Below are positions 1 to 7,343 of a stretch of 11,190 bases of DNA, in pieces. The notes under the pieces were generated by a model. The model did no database searches. It worked only from the letters and a program-made list of their open reading frames with translations, and was not told where the DNA came from. Location of the stretch: the NCBI GenBank assembly GCA_944385265.1, contig CALWWO010000156.1:1-11190 (forward strand), in the 5' to 3' direction. This DNA comes from an uncultured Oscillospiraceae bacterium. GTDB lineage: Bacteria; Bacillota_A; Clostridia; Oscillospirales; Oscillospiraceae. The translations under genes were made by a program, and so were the position numbers. Each line of letters starts with the position of its first letter. Within the stretch, counting starts at the first letter, position 1.

Positions 1-2882
1 CCGCGCCCACGGACTGGAGCGGCTATAGCAAAGCCGGCGTAACAGAAGGCACAAACAGCTTTACGGTATCCGATACGTCGGAAGCGACGAAGATCGTCTT
101 GATGCTGTGGGACGAAAGCGGCGAACCGCTGCCGGGCGCTCCCGCGGAGGCTGAAATTACGGTCAGCACAGACCCTCCTACGCTGGAGGAGGGCTTTGCG
201 GCTCTTACAGAGACGGCAACGCTTCCATACAGCGCCGAGGTGGACCTTGGCGGCGAAGACACGGTGTGCTATGACCTTGGCTACGGCTATTTCACATACG
301 GAAAGCTCCTCAAGGTGGAAGTGGCGGACGGTCAGGCACTGAATATGAACTTCCGCGGCAGCGGCGACACGGTAGTCGACACGGTGATCGAAATCTATCG
401 AAAAACGTCGTCCGGGCAGTTTGAAGATGTCGAATATTTTGATCACGACAATTCAAATGAAGATGGTGAATCGGCGAAGTATATCCTGCCGGAAGCGGGC
501 ACCTATTATCTGGCTTTCCTTGGATACGATGAAAATGAGACAGGTCTTTGTAGCCTGGATGTCAGCGTCACAGCGGCGCCGGAAGTTATGACGCTGGAGG
601 AGGGCTTTGCGGCGCTTACGGATACCACGACGCTTCCCTACAGCGCCGAGGTGGACCTTGGTGGCGAGGGCGCGGTGCTTTATGACCTTGGCGACGACTA
701 TTTCACATACGGAAAGCTCATCAAGGTGGAAGTGGCGGACGGTCAGGTGCTGAATATGAACTTCCGCGGCAGCGGCGAGAGAATCGACACGGTGATCGGA
801 ATCTACCGTGAGGGGACATCCGGTCGGTTTTTCATAATGGAAAGCTTTGATAACGACAATTTAAATGGAAACGGTGAATCGGCGAGCTATAACCCGCCCG
901 TAGCCGGGACCTATTATCTGGCTTTCCTTGGACACGATGAAGATGATATAGGTCGTTGCAATCTGGAGGTTAGCGCTACATCATCCGGTTCCGGATCGTC
1001 AGAGCCTGTTGAAATCTTCGTAGGAGACGTGACCCTTTCAGGCAGCGCGGAAGCCCCCGCCTATGCTCTGACGGACGCCACCGGCGCGGTGACAACCACG
1101 GACGCCGGCGAGGATAACTACAACATCAAATGGGACGGCGAAACCCTAACGCTAGATGATGCGACGATCACACAGGGCTCGTATTCGCTTTACGGCGGAG
1201 CGGCAGCCGCCGTTTACTGTGACACCGACATTGCGATCGAGCTGATAGGAAATAATATTATCAACGGTCCGGATGACGACGCAAACGGAACCTCCGTAAG
1301 TTTAGGAATTTCTGTCTACGGCGATATCTCTGTCTCCGGTAACGGCGTCTTGAACGCCACCGGCGGCGACGTGGAAGCCACGGGCGAATACGCGGAAAGC
1401 CACGGTATCAGCGCAGATTATGTCAACATATTCGGCGGCACGGTAACCGCAACTAGCGGCAAAGCCACAGGCGAATACGCGGAAAGCTACGGCATCAGCG
1501 CAGGTTATGTCAACATATTAGGCGGCACGGTAAACGCTGACAGCGATGTTGTGGAAGCCACGGGCGAATACGCGGTAAGCTGCGGCATTGTTGCCAGCAA
1601 CCTTGCGATCACCGGCGGTGAGATCAATGCTGCGAGTAGCCTTGCCGTGGACGAAGGCGAGGACTCTGCCTCTGACAGCTACGGCATATTGGTCTACGAC
1701 GACGCCGTGATCGAAAACGCGACGCTGTACGCCATAGGAGCTCAGGCAAATTACAGCGCCGGCATTTGCATATACGGCTTCCTTACCGTTGAAAGCGGCA
1801 GCGTGGTTGCGATTGGTGGAAGAGCGGTAAATCATCACAGCTCTTACAATGCGGCAAGCGCGGGCATAGTGGCAGATGGAGTCACTATAAACGGCGGCGA
1901 AGTCACCGCATCGGTGGGGCTTTCCGAGCACGGCGCCGCAGACGGAATCTATGCTTACGGCGACGTCAATATAAATGGCGGCAGCGTAACCGCCGCGAAC
2001 GATCCATACGCCGTTGACGGAGTTGCCCCGCTGTATTCAAACGGGATTTACAGCAAAAACGGCGACATCACGATCACGGGTGAAAATACCGTAGTGAGAG
2101 TAAACGCCGGATACGCCGACGAAGGTGTAACAGCCATCATGGCACAAGCGGGAGATATCGTAATCAACGGCGGCAATGTCCGCGCCGACGGCGCATCTAC
2201 AGGTACCGAGTATCTTCAATTCGGAAACGGTCTCCGCGCGCTGGAGGACGCAGACGGCACAGGCGGCAATATAATCATCTCGGGCGGGACGTTGACCGCA
2301 ACGGGATATACGGACAGCCTCTACTATGAGGGAGAGCTCATCGCCCGTCCCGCGAGTGGAGAGATAACGGTAAGCGTTTTGGACGAATGGCTTTCCGGCG
2401 ACGGCACATGGCTGCCTGATTGGGAGAAGATGGCAGCGGATGCAACCGAAATCGATGGCTCGCCGTTTGCGGAGGAAGCCGTGATTGCGCAGACGCTTAT
2501 TGATGGCAAGCTGTATTTTATCGCAGTCGGCGCTTCGAGTGATCCGACCGACCCCACCGACCCCACTGACCCAACCGACCCCACTGACCCAACCGACCCC
2601 ACTGATCCTACCGATCCCTCAGATCCGAGTGATCCCACTGATCCCACCGATCCGAGCGATCCTACAGACCCGACCGACCCGTCAAACCCGACTGATCCGG
2701 TCGACCCAACCGATCCGTCAGATCCTACGGACTCCGGTGAACAAACCGGCGATACGGATGAGGACGGCGACGATCCGAAAACCGGCGATGACAGTAACGT
2801 TATTTATTGGATCATGCTGATGATGATTTCCGGGGGTGCGGTTTTGGCAATGATCGCCAAGCGTAAAAATAGAAAAGCATGA
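1..2882 (+). CDS. Cell-wall-anchored multidomain surface protein with beta-helix region, 5'-truncated by the window
   Basis: The reading frame is open from position 3, so the start codon lies upstream; the TTG at 99 and ATG at 102 are internal codons. The visible part is 959 residues (residue 1 = codon at 3). Residues ~61-190 and ~198-327 are two tandem copies of a beta-rich domain, each opening LEEGFAAL and closing near GTYYLAFLG, which recalls bacterial pre-peptidase C-terminal (PPC) domains. From ~336 to ~790 there are recurring turns such as SGNGVLNATGG, VNIFGGTVTA and ITINGG-like strands, typical of clostridial carbohydrate-binding or pectate-lyase-like beta-helices (Cthe_2159 type). Residues 847-909 are a D-P-T/S stalk. 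DPKTGD at 924-929, a hydrophobic segment ~933-952 and the tail KRKNRKA form a sortase sorting signal whose first residue is Asp rather than the usual Leu. It is probably exposed on the cell surface and binds polysaccharide or another surface ligand; the ligand is inference. Transcription ends at the terminator just downstream. Confidence 0.85.
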   Translation, partial: APTDWSGYSKAGVTEGTNSFTVSDTSEATKIVLMLWDESGEPLPGAPAEAEITVSTDPPTLEEGFAALTETATLPYSAEVDLGGEDTVCYDLGYGYFTYGKLLKVEVADGQALNMNFRGSGDTVVDTVIEIYRKTSSGQFEDVEYFDHDNSNEDGESAKYILPEAGTYYLAFLGYDENETGLCSLDVSVTAAPEVMTLEEGFAALTDTTTLPYSAEVDLGGEGAVLYDLGDDYFTYGKLIKVEVADGQVLNMNFRGSGERIDTVIGIYREGTSGRFFIMESFDNDNLNGNGESASYNPPVAGTYYLAFLGHDEDDIGRCNLEVSATSSGSGSSEPVEIFVGDVTLSGSAEAPAYALTDATGAVTTTDAGEDNYNIKWDGETLTLDDATITQGSYSLYGGAAAAVYCDTDIAIELIGNNIINGPDDDANGTSVSLGISVYGDISVSGNGVLNATGGDVEATGEYAESHGISADYVNIFGGTVTATSGKATGEYAESYGISAGYVNILGGTVNADSDVVEATGEYAVSCGIVASNLAITGGEINAASSLAVDEGEDSASDSYGILVYDDAVIENATLYAIGAQANYSAGICIYGFLTVESGSVVAIGGRAVNHHSSYNAASAGIVADGVTINGGEVTASVGLSEHGAADGIYAYGDVNINGGSVTAANDPYAVDGVAPLYSNGIYSKNGDITITGENTVVRVNAGYADEGVTAIMAQAGDIVINGGNVRADGASTGTEYLQFGNGLRALEDADGTGGNIIISGGTLTATGYTDSLYYEGELIARPASGEITVSVLDEWLSGDGTWLPDWEKMAADATEIDGSPFAEEAVIAQTLIDGKLYFIAVGASSDPTDPTDPTDPTDPTDPTDPTDPTDPSDPSDPTDPTDPSDPTDPTDPSNPTDPVDPTDPSDPTDSGEQTGDTDEDGDDPKTGDDSNVIYWIMLMMISGGAVLAMIAKRKNRKA
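183..983 (+). repeat. Tandem ~411-bp duplication encoding two PPC-like domains
   Basis: Copy 1 begins at 183 and copy 2 at 594, a period of 411 bp (137 codons). The copies share long near-identical stretches at DNA level, for example the segments coding for LPYSAEVDLGGE, FTYGKL and LNMNFRGSG, while the middle parts (about 380-480 and 790-880) have diverged. This indicates a fairly recent in-frame duplication followed by divergence in the loops. Confidence 0.85.
1377..1630 (+). repeat. Three imperfect beta-helix coil repeats (29-31 codons)
   Basis: The words GCCACGGGCGAATACGCGG, GCCACAGGCGAATACGCGG and GCCACGGGCGAATACGCGG recur at 1377, 1464 and 1557, giving periods of 87 and 93 bp. Each unit encodes ATGEYA(E/V)S-x-GI followed by a strand ending in GG(T/E), as expected for successive coils of a beta-helix. 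The first two units are nearly identical, which suggests local expansion by slippage or recombination. Confidence 0.75.
2541..2729 (+). repeat. DPT/DPS triplet-repeat stalk (21 nine-base units)
   Basis: There are 21 consecutive 9-bp units coding for Asp-Pro-Thr or Asp-Pro-Ser, with one NPT and one DPV. The first seven units are the most uniform (GACCCCACT and GACCCAACC alternate), while later units vary at third positions. Such Pro/Asp/Thr-rich stretches usually act as extended, wall-spanning stalks next to sortase signals. The unit number is likely to vary between strains. Confidence 0.9.
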
Positions 2883-2914
2883 GCAAATAGTTTTCAGAAT
2901 GACAAATAAAGAAA

Positions 2915-2952
2915 GCGGTGACGGAAGTAATCTTCCGCACCGCCTTTTCTTT
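2915..2952 (+). terminator. Rho-independent terminator after the surface protein
   Basis: GCGGTG (2915-2920), a bulged A, and CGGAAG (2922-2927) pair with CTTCCG (2932-2937) and CACCGC (2938-2943) around a TAAT loop. CTTTTCTTT follows directly. The flanking AAAGAAA before the stem could pair with this tract and make the terminator partly bidirectional. It lies about 30 bp after the stop codon. Confidence 0.9.
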
Positions 2953-3170
2953 ACCCATAAATTACGTGCAATATTCAATAATAACCGAGCCTTATATATC
3001 TTTGAGCGCCTGTAAATTTACACCAAAAATTTTAACAAAAATATAAAAATTAAAATTTGTTTTTGCCCGATAGTACGCGGATTTTCGCTTGATATTGTTA
3101 TTTTGAGACAATATTTCAAGCTATATTTTAAAAAATATAAATTTTTTCTGAAAAAATTTATTTGTATCTA
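2953..3170. other. AT-rich intergenic stretch with inverted repeats, no gene seen
   Basis: This non-coding stretch is visibly much richer in A and T than the gene before it. Two structures stand out. GCTTGATATTGT (3087-3098) faces ACAATATTTCAAGC (3108-3121), pairing 6+6 bp with a 2-nt bulge. Overlapping AT palindromes follow: TATATTTT/AAAATATA at 3122-3139 and TAAATTTTTT-CTG-AAAAAATTTA at 3138-3160. Their A/T tracts end about 10 bp before a -35 box, so they may serve as an UP-element-like or bent region, and the first repeat could be an operator. Function is inference. Confidence 0.5.
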
Positions 3171-3199
3171 TTGCACAACAGTTACCAATGGTGTATAAT
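3171..3199 (+). promoter_or_regulatory. Strong SigA-type promoter for the peptidoglycan-binding protein gene
   Basis: TTGCAC (3171-3176) and a perfect TATAAT (3194-3199) are separated by exactly 17 bp, with A/T tracts immediately upstream. The spacer holds a small palindrome, ACCAATGGT (3184-3192). Transcription would begin near 3206, giving a leader of about 175 nt before the ATG at 3381. The leader contains a small hairpin, ATAAATC-GGCT-GATTTAT (3266-3283), and a short upstream ORF. Confidence 0.75.
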
Positions 3200-3324
3200 T
3201 TTTCCAAAATAACAACAAAAAAAAGATATTGAGAGCTAATATTTACACTGTATACAATTGAGCATATAAATCGGCTGATTTATTATAATATTTTGATATA
3301 TTGTGAGGAGGGATAAAGGTTTAA

Positions 3325-3384
3325 ATGATTTATGTACGTACCAGCAAAAGAAATATTTATATTGCTAAGGACGAAAAACTATGA
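3325..3384 (+). CDS. Putative 19-codon upstream ORF (leader peptide) overlapping the next gene
   Basis: An ATG at 3325 opens MIYVRTSKRNIYIAKDEKL, ending in TGA at 3382-3384. That stop overlaps the ATG of the following gene (3381) as ATGA, the usual layout for translational coupling. Two purine-rich sites precede it: GAGGAGGG at 3305-3312, strong but about 12 nt from the ATG, and AAAGG at 3315-3319 at good spacing. The peptide is basic and lacks a signal sequence or recognised motif. No other well-placed start uses the strong Shine-Dalgarno site. It is either a regulatory leader ORF or a chance ORF in a 5' untranslated region; the evidence is positional only. Confidence 0.45.
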   Translation: MIYVRTSKRNIYIAKDEKL

Positions 3385-3899
3385 CGCGAAAAAGAGTATT
3401 AAAATCAATGTTAGCGTTGACTCTGGTCGTTTTGCTTTGCTGCACGTTTGTTATGCCGAGCTTTGCAAAAGGACTGAATCATACGTTAAGAACACGCATG
3501 ATCAACTGGGGAACTTTCCAACAGGGTTCGAATGCCGGTCCCGTGCGCGTTATACAGCGTTATATGCTCTGCCATAATTCTGTTACTGCATATTACGTCT
3601 ATGTAGGTGGAGGAGTAGATGGCGACTTTGGTTATAATACCAGAATGGCTGTTCTTAATTTCCAAAGCTCTGTGGGTATAGGTAATGATGGTATTGTAGG
3701 ACGGGATTCATGGACGGCAATGTCACAACAGTTAACTGACAATACTGGTTCGAAAATTGTTCATAAAGTCGATTATTATGTAGGAAGTCCCTATACCGGA
3801 ATCAATAATGTAAATGGAAATATATGGAAATACGCTACATATAGTATCACCCCATATAATACAAATGGCAGTTCGATAACAGCCAGTTTTGACGGCTGA
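3381..3899 (+). CDS. Secreted peptidoglycan-binding domain protein
   Basis: This is a 172-residue protein. Residues 1-29 are a clear Sec signal peptide: basic MTRKR start, hydrophobic core, and cleavage after SFA (F28-A29). Residues ~53-117 fit the peptidoglycan-binding_1 fold (PF01471), with PVRVIQRY at 54-61, DGDFG at 80-84, an NFQ strand at ~93-95, then GNDGIVG and a W near DSWTAM. No catalytic domain is present. The last ~55 residues are Tyr/Asn/Gly-rich and match nothing I recognise. It probably binds the cell wall, as a stand-alone module or an adaptor. The start at 3381 has AAGGA at 3367-3371 and yields the signal peptide. The gene looks more AT-rich than the genes on either side, perhaps indicating separate acquisition. 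It appears to be transcribed from the promoter at 3171-3199. Confidence 0.8.
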   Translation: MTRKRVLKSMLALTLVVLLCCTFVMPSFAKGLNHTLRTRMINWGTFQQGSNAGPVRVIQRYMLCHNSVTAYYVYVGGGVDGDFGYNTRMAVLNFQSSVGIGNDGIVGRDSWTAMSQQLTDNTGSKIVHKVDYYVGSPYTGINNVNGNIWKYATYSITPYNTNGSSITASFDG

Positions 3900-3925
3900 T
3901 TAAGAGCAAAATGAACAATATATGC

Positions 3926-3960
3926 TGTATGGGTATGCATTTTTAATGCATACCCATACA
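3926..3960 (+). terminator. Perfect 16-bp hairpin, possible terminator or attenuator
   Basis: TGTATGGGTATGCATT (3926-3941) is followed by a TTT loop and its exact complement AATGCATACCCATACA (3945-3960). It lies 27 bp after the stop of the peptidoglycan-binding gene. No T-run follows directly; TTTTT appears only at 3971-3975. It may therefore be a weak terminator, a processing or stability hairpin, or a protein-binding palindrome. It stands between that gene and the lipoprotein pair, for which no clear separate promoter was found. Confidence 0.55.
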
Positions 3961-3993
3961 AAGTAATAAATTTTTAGATCACGAGGTGACCGT

Positions 3994-5742
3994 ATGAAAA
4001 AACGAATAATCAGTGCGATATGTATAGCGGCGCTGCTGATGTCGCTTACAGCTTGCGGCGGAGAACATAGTAAAACAGATACAGGCGCGCCTGTGGAGCC
4101 GTTTGCGTATCACGATAGCTATTCAGTCACCTATACAGATAAAGTCACAGGTTATGATATGACATTTGAGGCTATTGCGGATATCCCAGAGATTATATAT
4201 GACGAGACCCCGGTGCCGGTATTGCGAGCCGAGCCGGAACAGATAACAGGGGAACAGGCTAAGAAGATAGCGGAGGCGCTGTTTGGCAGCGCAGCAATTT
4301 ATGAATTTTCACGCGAAAAACCAAAGGATGAACTAAATGAGATAATGACATATTGGAATCTTGTATCCGATTATGAATATATAGCGGCAAATGAGACAGA
4401 CAGGGATTTGACGGAAGAGGAGATAGAGGAAAAGATACAGCAGATAATGTCTGATAGACAGGATGATTTAGAATGGACAGAAGGGGAATATAAAGCTTTA
4501 AGCATTTACGGAATTCTGGAAAATATAGAAACTGTGCGCGCAGAACTTGAGGAGTTGCAGCGCATATCGACATATGAATATATATCTGCCGAGGTACGTG
4601 AGGGGATGACGCCGGAGGCGGTGGACGCGCAGGTACAGGAAAAGCTCGCCGTGCGGCAGGATATACTTGATAAATGCGAGACTTTGTATAATGCAACAAG
4701 CGACAGGGTAACAAGGCAGGCGTGCGAGTGGACGTATTATCCGGATAGTCACTATATGCCCGGAAGCACTGAGGTAGGGGAGCGTATAAAGGCGACCGCT
4801 CTTGTAGGAGGAATGCCGTATATTTTTCAGGTGCAGAAGATAGAAAAGGGTGAAGACAGCTATTATACCCAATACAAGGAAAACAGTATAGAAGTCTGGA
4901 TAGCCGATTCGTTATATACTGTGCCGATGGAGGTAGAGCTGCTTAGCAGCAGCGGGCTTTTTTCGGATGTAGAGGCAGATGGAGCCGAGCTTGACGCTGT
5001 GAGCGAACGCGTGAGCGAGATGATAGCCGCAATGGACGTTGGAGAATGGGAGATAGTAAGCTGCAGGTCGGTGTATTACGGCGGGATATGCCCGGGGTAT
5101 GTAGTTGCCGTCAATGCACAACCGGTATATGAAGGTATTGTACTGACAGAGCAGATGAAGCTTGATTCGCTGACGAGCGGTTTAGAAAGTTCAGAGTATG
5201 CGTTAAATTACAATCAGGAGTCTATGGAATTTGTAATGAGCAATGACGGGCGGCTGATCAAGTATACGTATAAGGCGCCGCTCCAGGTCGTAGAAACTGT
5301 AGAAGATGCGGCGGAGATTTTATCGTTCGATAAGTTGAGAGAAATAATAAAAACGAAAATGTCCGATGTTGCGGAGGCGCAGCGGGACACTATGGAAAAC
5401 CAGGTAAGCGAAAGTGATATCGAGGAAAAGAGTGAAGATAAAATAGCGTATGACTTTATAGAAAAAATGGAGTATATGTTATCGGATATGGAAATCGGAT
5501 ATTTTCGGGTAAATATGGACTACGGAATAACAGACTGGACCGCTGCGAAAGAATCGGACTGGTTTTATCTCATCCCGGCAGTATCGTTGCACGGTGTTAC
5601 GATAAGTCATCACTTAGACGGGCATACGAGCAGCTCCGCGTGGTGGATAAATGCCGAGTACGAATCGTATCAATCCAGAGACACGGAGCTGCAGCTTATC
5701 ATAAACTTACTCGATGGCAGTGTTTTATACCCCGCATCTTAA
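3994..5742 (+). CDS. Lipoprotein of unknown function (first of two paralogues)
   Basis: This is a 582-residue predicted lipoprotein. MKKR, a hydrophobic core and the lipobox LTAC place the lipidated Cys at residue 21, so it should sit on the outer face of the membrane. GAGGTG at 3983-3988 is a good ribosome site. Residues 73-98 (PVPVLRAEPEQITGEQAKK onward, ending ALFG) match residues 85-110 of the next protein. The C-terminal half is also shared: MDVGEWEIVSC, GYVVAV, PVYEGIVLT, FVMSNDGR and INLLDGSVLY. An acidic helical segment (~114-159, with YEY and RQDDL) is repeated at ~185-225 (YEY, RQDIL); the paralogue has it once. The layout resembles clostridial lipoproteins annotated DUF6034, but I recall this rather than having searched it. 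No enzymatic motif is visible; a binding, sensing or accessory role is a guess. Confidence 0.8.
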   Translation: MKKRIISAICIAALLMSLTACGGEHSKTDTGAPVEPFAYHDSYSVTYTDKVTGYDMTFEAIADIPEIIYDETPVPVLRAEPEQITGEQAKKIAEALFGSAAIYEFSREKPKDELNEIMTYWNLVSDYEYIAANETDRDLTEEEIEEKIQQIMSDRQDDLEWTEGEYKALSIYGILENIETVRAELEELQRISTYEYISAEVREGMTPEAVDAQVQEKLAVRQDILDKCETLYNATSDRVTRQACEWTYYPDSHYMPGSTEVGERIKATALVGGMPYIFQVQKIEKGEDSYYTQYKENSIEVWIADSLYTVPMEVELLSSSGLFSDVEADGAELDAVSERVSEMIAAMDVGEWEIVSCRSVYYGGICPGYVVAVNAQPVYEGIVLTEQMKLDSLTSGLESSEYALNYNQESMEFVMSNDGRLIKYTYKAPLQVVETVEDAAEILSFDKLREIIKTKMSDVAEAQRDTMENQVSESDIEEKSEDKIAYDFIEKMEYMLSDMEIGYFRVNMDYGITDWTAAKESDWFYLIPAVSLHGVTISHHLDGHTSSSAWWINAEYESYQSRDTELQLIINLLDGSVLYPAS

Positions 5743-5771
5743 ATGCAGCATATGGGAAAGGAGAAAATCAT

Positions 5772-7253
5772 ATGAAGAAAATATTTTCCGTCATTTTATG
5801 CCTGAGTATCGTGTTGACGCTTTTTTCCGGTTGCCAGGCTGCGCCGGATTCGGCTGTTGTTGCGGGGAAAAACGACGGTACATTTGAATCGGCGCTGCAA
5901 AGCAGCGCGGAGCCGACGGGAAACGCGGATACGGAGCCGTTTTCATATAGCGAGAGCTTTACAAGTACAGACGGGAAGATAGAGTTCAATATAAATATAC
6001 CTGAGGTCGATTATACAGGCAATCCAATGCCCGTAATACAGGTGACGCCGGAGCCGATAACGGGAGAACAGGCGAAAAGAATAGCCGAAACGCTGTTCGG
6101 ATCGGATACGAAGTTTTATGAGTATTCGGAGGATAAATCGAAAAAAGAGCTGGAGGAGGAGATACTCCACTATCGGCTCATTTCATCATATGAATATATC
6201 CGCGAGGAATACAGAGACTCGCCGCAAAGCCCGGAGGAAATTGAAGCAGCTATCCAGATGCATATGGAGGCACGACAGGAGATACTCGCAAAATATGAGG
6301 CAATGTATGCCGAGGCGAGCGAGAATGTGGTGCAGGAGGAGTGCAAATGGACGTTTTTCCCACAGTCGCACTATTATCCGCTGATTGATCCTGACCCTGA
6401 TGCGGATAAAACTAAAACGCTGTACGCGGTTATGACGGTCGACGGTATGCCGTTTTACCTCAATGCTTCAAGCCGAGACGCCGATGATTACAGGGTCCAG
6501 ATGCTCTCTGCATTTATCTATGATATGGGGTATGATAATGACATAATGAAAGAGGATTTTGAAAACAGCGGTTGGTTTGTGCAGGAGGAGCCTGATGCGG
6601 AAACGGTCGAAGAAATCCGCCTGCAGGCGGAGGAGATGCTGGAGCAGATGGATATCGGCGAGTGGGAGATCGTATCATGTGAGGCGATTTATCTTGGATA
6701 CTACGGCGGATATGTGATATCGGTCGGTGCAGCTCCGGTTTATGAGGGGGTCGTGGTAACGCCGCAGCTGCAGTTATCCAGCCTTAAAAATACGGAGGAA
6801 TACGCCTCAAATTACTATTACGAGCAGCTTGGGTTTGTGATGAGCGCCGACGGTCATGTTGTAGAGTTTAATTACATGGGACCGCTGCAGCCCGTAGAGG
6901 TCGTAAACGCCAGCACGGCGGTCATGCCGTTTGACGACTTGGCAGAGCGTATCAAAACGCAGCTGTCTCTTGACGATATCGGTATGTATCAGGTTTTTGG
7001 CACCGAAAATGTCTCGGACGCACTGAGGACCGATAAGGTCGTTGTGGATGTGACAGAAATGGAGGTTGGACTTGCACGGACAAGGATAAAGGACAATGAG
7101 ACGGATTTCTATCTTGTCCCATCAGTGACACTGCGCGGTGATTGTACGCTGTACAATGCAAACGGAGAAGAGATAGAGACCGGTGTAGAAGGCGTGAGAA
7201 CACTTTTAGTCCTCAATCTCGTTGACGGCAGTGTGATACATTACGAAACATAA
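5772..7253 (+). CDS. Lipoprotein of unknown function (second paralogue)
   Basis: This is a 493-residue predicted lipoprotein. The frame is open further upstream to 5640, inside the previous gene, but the ATG at 5772 is chosen because AAAGGAG (5757-5763) precedes it and the protein then starts MKKIFSV with lipobox LFSGC (Cys21). It lies 29 bp after the previous stop, so the two genes are surely co-transcribed. Shared blocks with the upstream protein are the PMPVIQVTPEPITGEQAKR region (85-110), one copy of the helical YEY...RQEIL unit (~127-172), MDIGEWEIVSC, APVYEGVVVT, FVMSADG and the end LNLVDGSVIHYET. A Ser/Ala/Gly-rich linker follows the Cys. Identity looks moderate, so the duplication is old. 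It is possibly of the DUF6034 type; function is unknown. Confidence 0.8.
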   Translation: MKKIFSVILCLSIVLTLFSGCQAAPDSAVVAGKNDGTFESALQSSAEPTGNADTEPFSYSESFTSTDGKIEFNINIPEVDYTGNPMPVIQVTPEPITGEQAKRIAETLFGSDTKFYEYSEDKSKKELEEEILHYRLISSYEYIREEYRDSPQSPEEIEAAIQMHMEARQEILAKYEAMYAEASENVVQEECKWTFFPQSHYYPLIDPDPDADKTKTLYAVMTVDGMPFYLNASSRDADDYRVQMLSAFIYDMGYDNDIMKEDFENSGWFVQEEPDAETVEEIRLQAEEMLEQMDIGEWEIVSCEAIYLGYYGGYVISVGAAPVYEGVVVTPQLQLSSLKNTEEYASNYYYEQLGFVMSADGHVVEFNYMGPLQPVEVVNASTAVMPFDDLAERIKTQLSLDDIGMYQVFGTENVSDALRTDKVVVDVTEMEVGLARTRIKDNETDFYLVPSVTLRGDCTLYNANGEEIETGVEGVRTLLVLNLVDGSVIHYET

Positions 7254-7303
7254 TGAATTAGGAATATGCTCAGTTGAATTATCGTTTTAAAGGGCGTGGC
7301 TTT

Positions 7304-7338
7304 ACCATTTACGTCAAGAAATCGACCACTTACGTCAA
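7304..7338 (+). promoter_or_regulatory. Direct repeat resembling a LytTR response-regulator binding site
   Basis: ACCATTTACGTCAA (7304-7317) and ACCACTTACGTCAA (7325-7338) are identical at 13 of 14 positions and start exactly 21 bp apart, two helical turns. LytTR-domain regulators (AgrA, ComE, VirR, YehT families) bind paired 8-10-bp direct repeats with about 12-13 bp between cores; YehT in particular is known for ACC(G/A)CT(C/T)A pairs 13 bp apart. The cores here, ACCATTTA and ACCACTTA, are spaced by 13 bp. The downstream repeat ends 5 bp before the proposed -35 box, the right place for an activator. No LytTR regulator gene is present in the window. Confidence 0.65.
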
Positions 7339-7343
7339 AGCTG

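Noticed and set aside
1518..2647. Minus-strand ORFs across the surface protein, including a Gly-Ser-Val repeat ORF opposite the DPT tract
   Set aside because: These are shadows created by the repetitive + strand coding sequence; the minus strand shows no ribosome site or promoter.
3258..3289. Second promoter TTGAGC / TATAAT before the peptidoglycan-binding gene
   Set aside because: The 20-bp spacing is too long, and the TTGCAC-N17-TATAAT promoter upstream is far better.
3332..3577. 81-codon ORF beginning MYVPAKEIF upstream of and overlapping the peptidoglycan-binding gene
   Set aside because: It is in a different frame from the signal-peptide-bearing gene at 3381, its ATG is poorly placed relative to the Shine-Dalgarno sites, and most of it is a shadow of that gene.
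4259..4872. Minus-strand ORFs of 124-151 codons inside the first lipoprotein gene
   Set aside because: They have low-complexity, unlikely composition and lie fully inside a well-supported gene with a lipobox.
5640..5771. Upstream extension of the second lipoprotein into the preceding gene
   Set aside because: The ATG at 5772 has a good AAAGGAG site and gives a proper lipoprotein signal peptide; the longer form would bury it.
7254..7303. Terminator after the lipoprotein pair (TAAAG...CTTTA)
   Set aside because: Only a 5-bp stem with no following T-run; not convincing as an intrinsic terminator.
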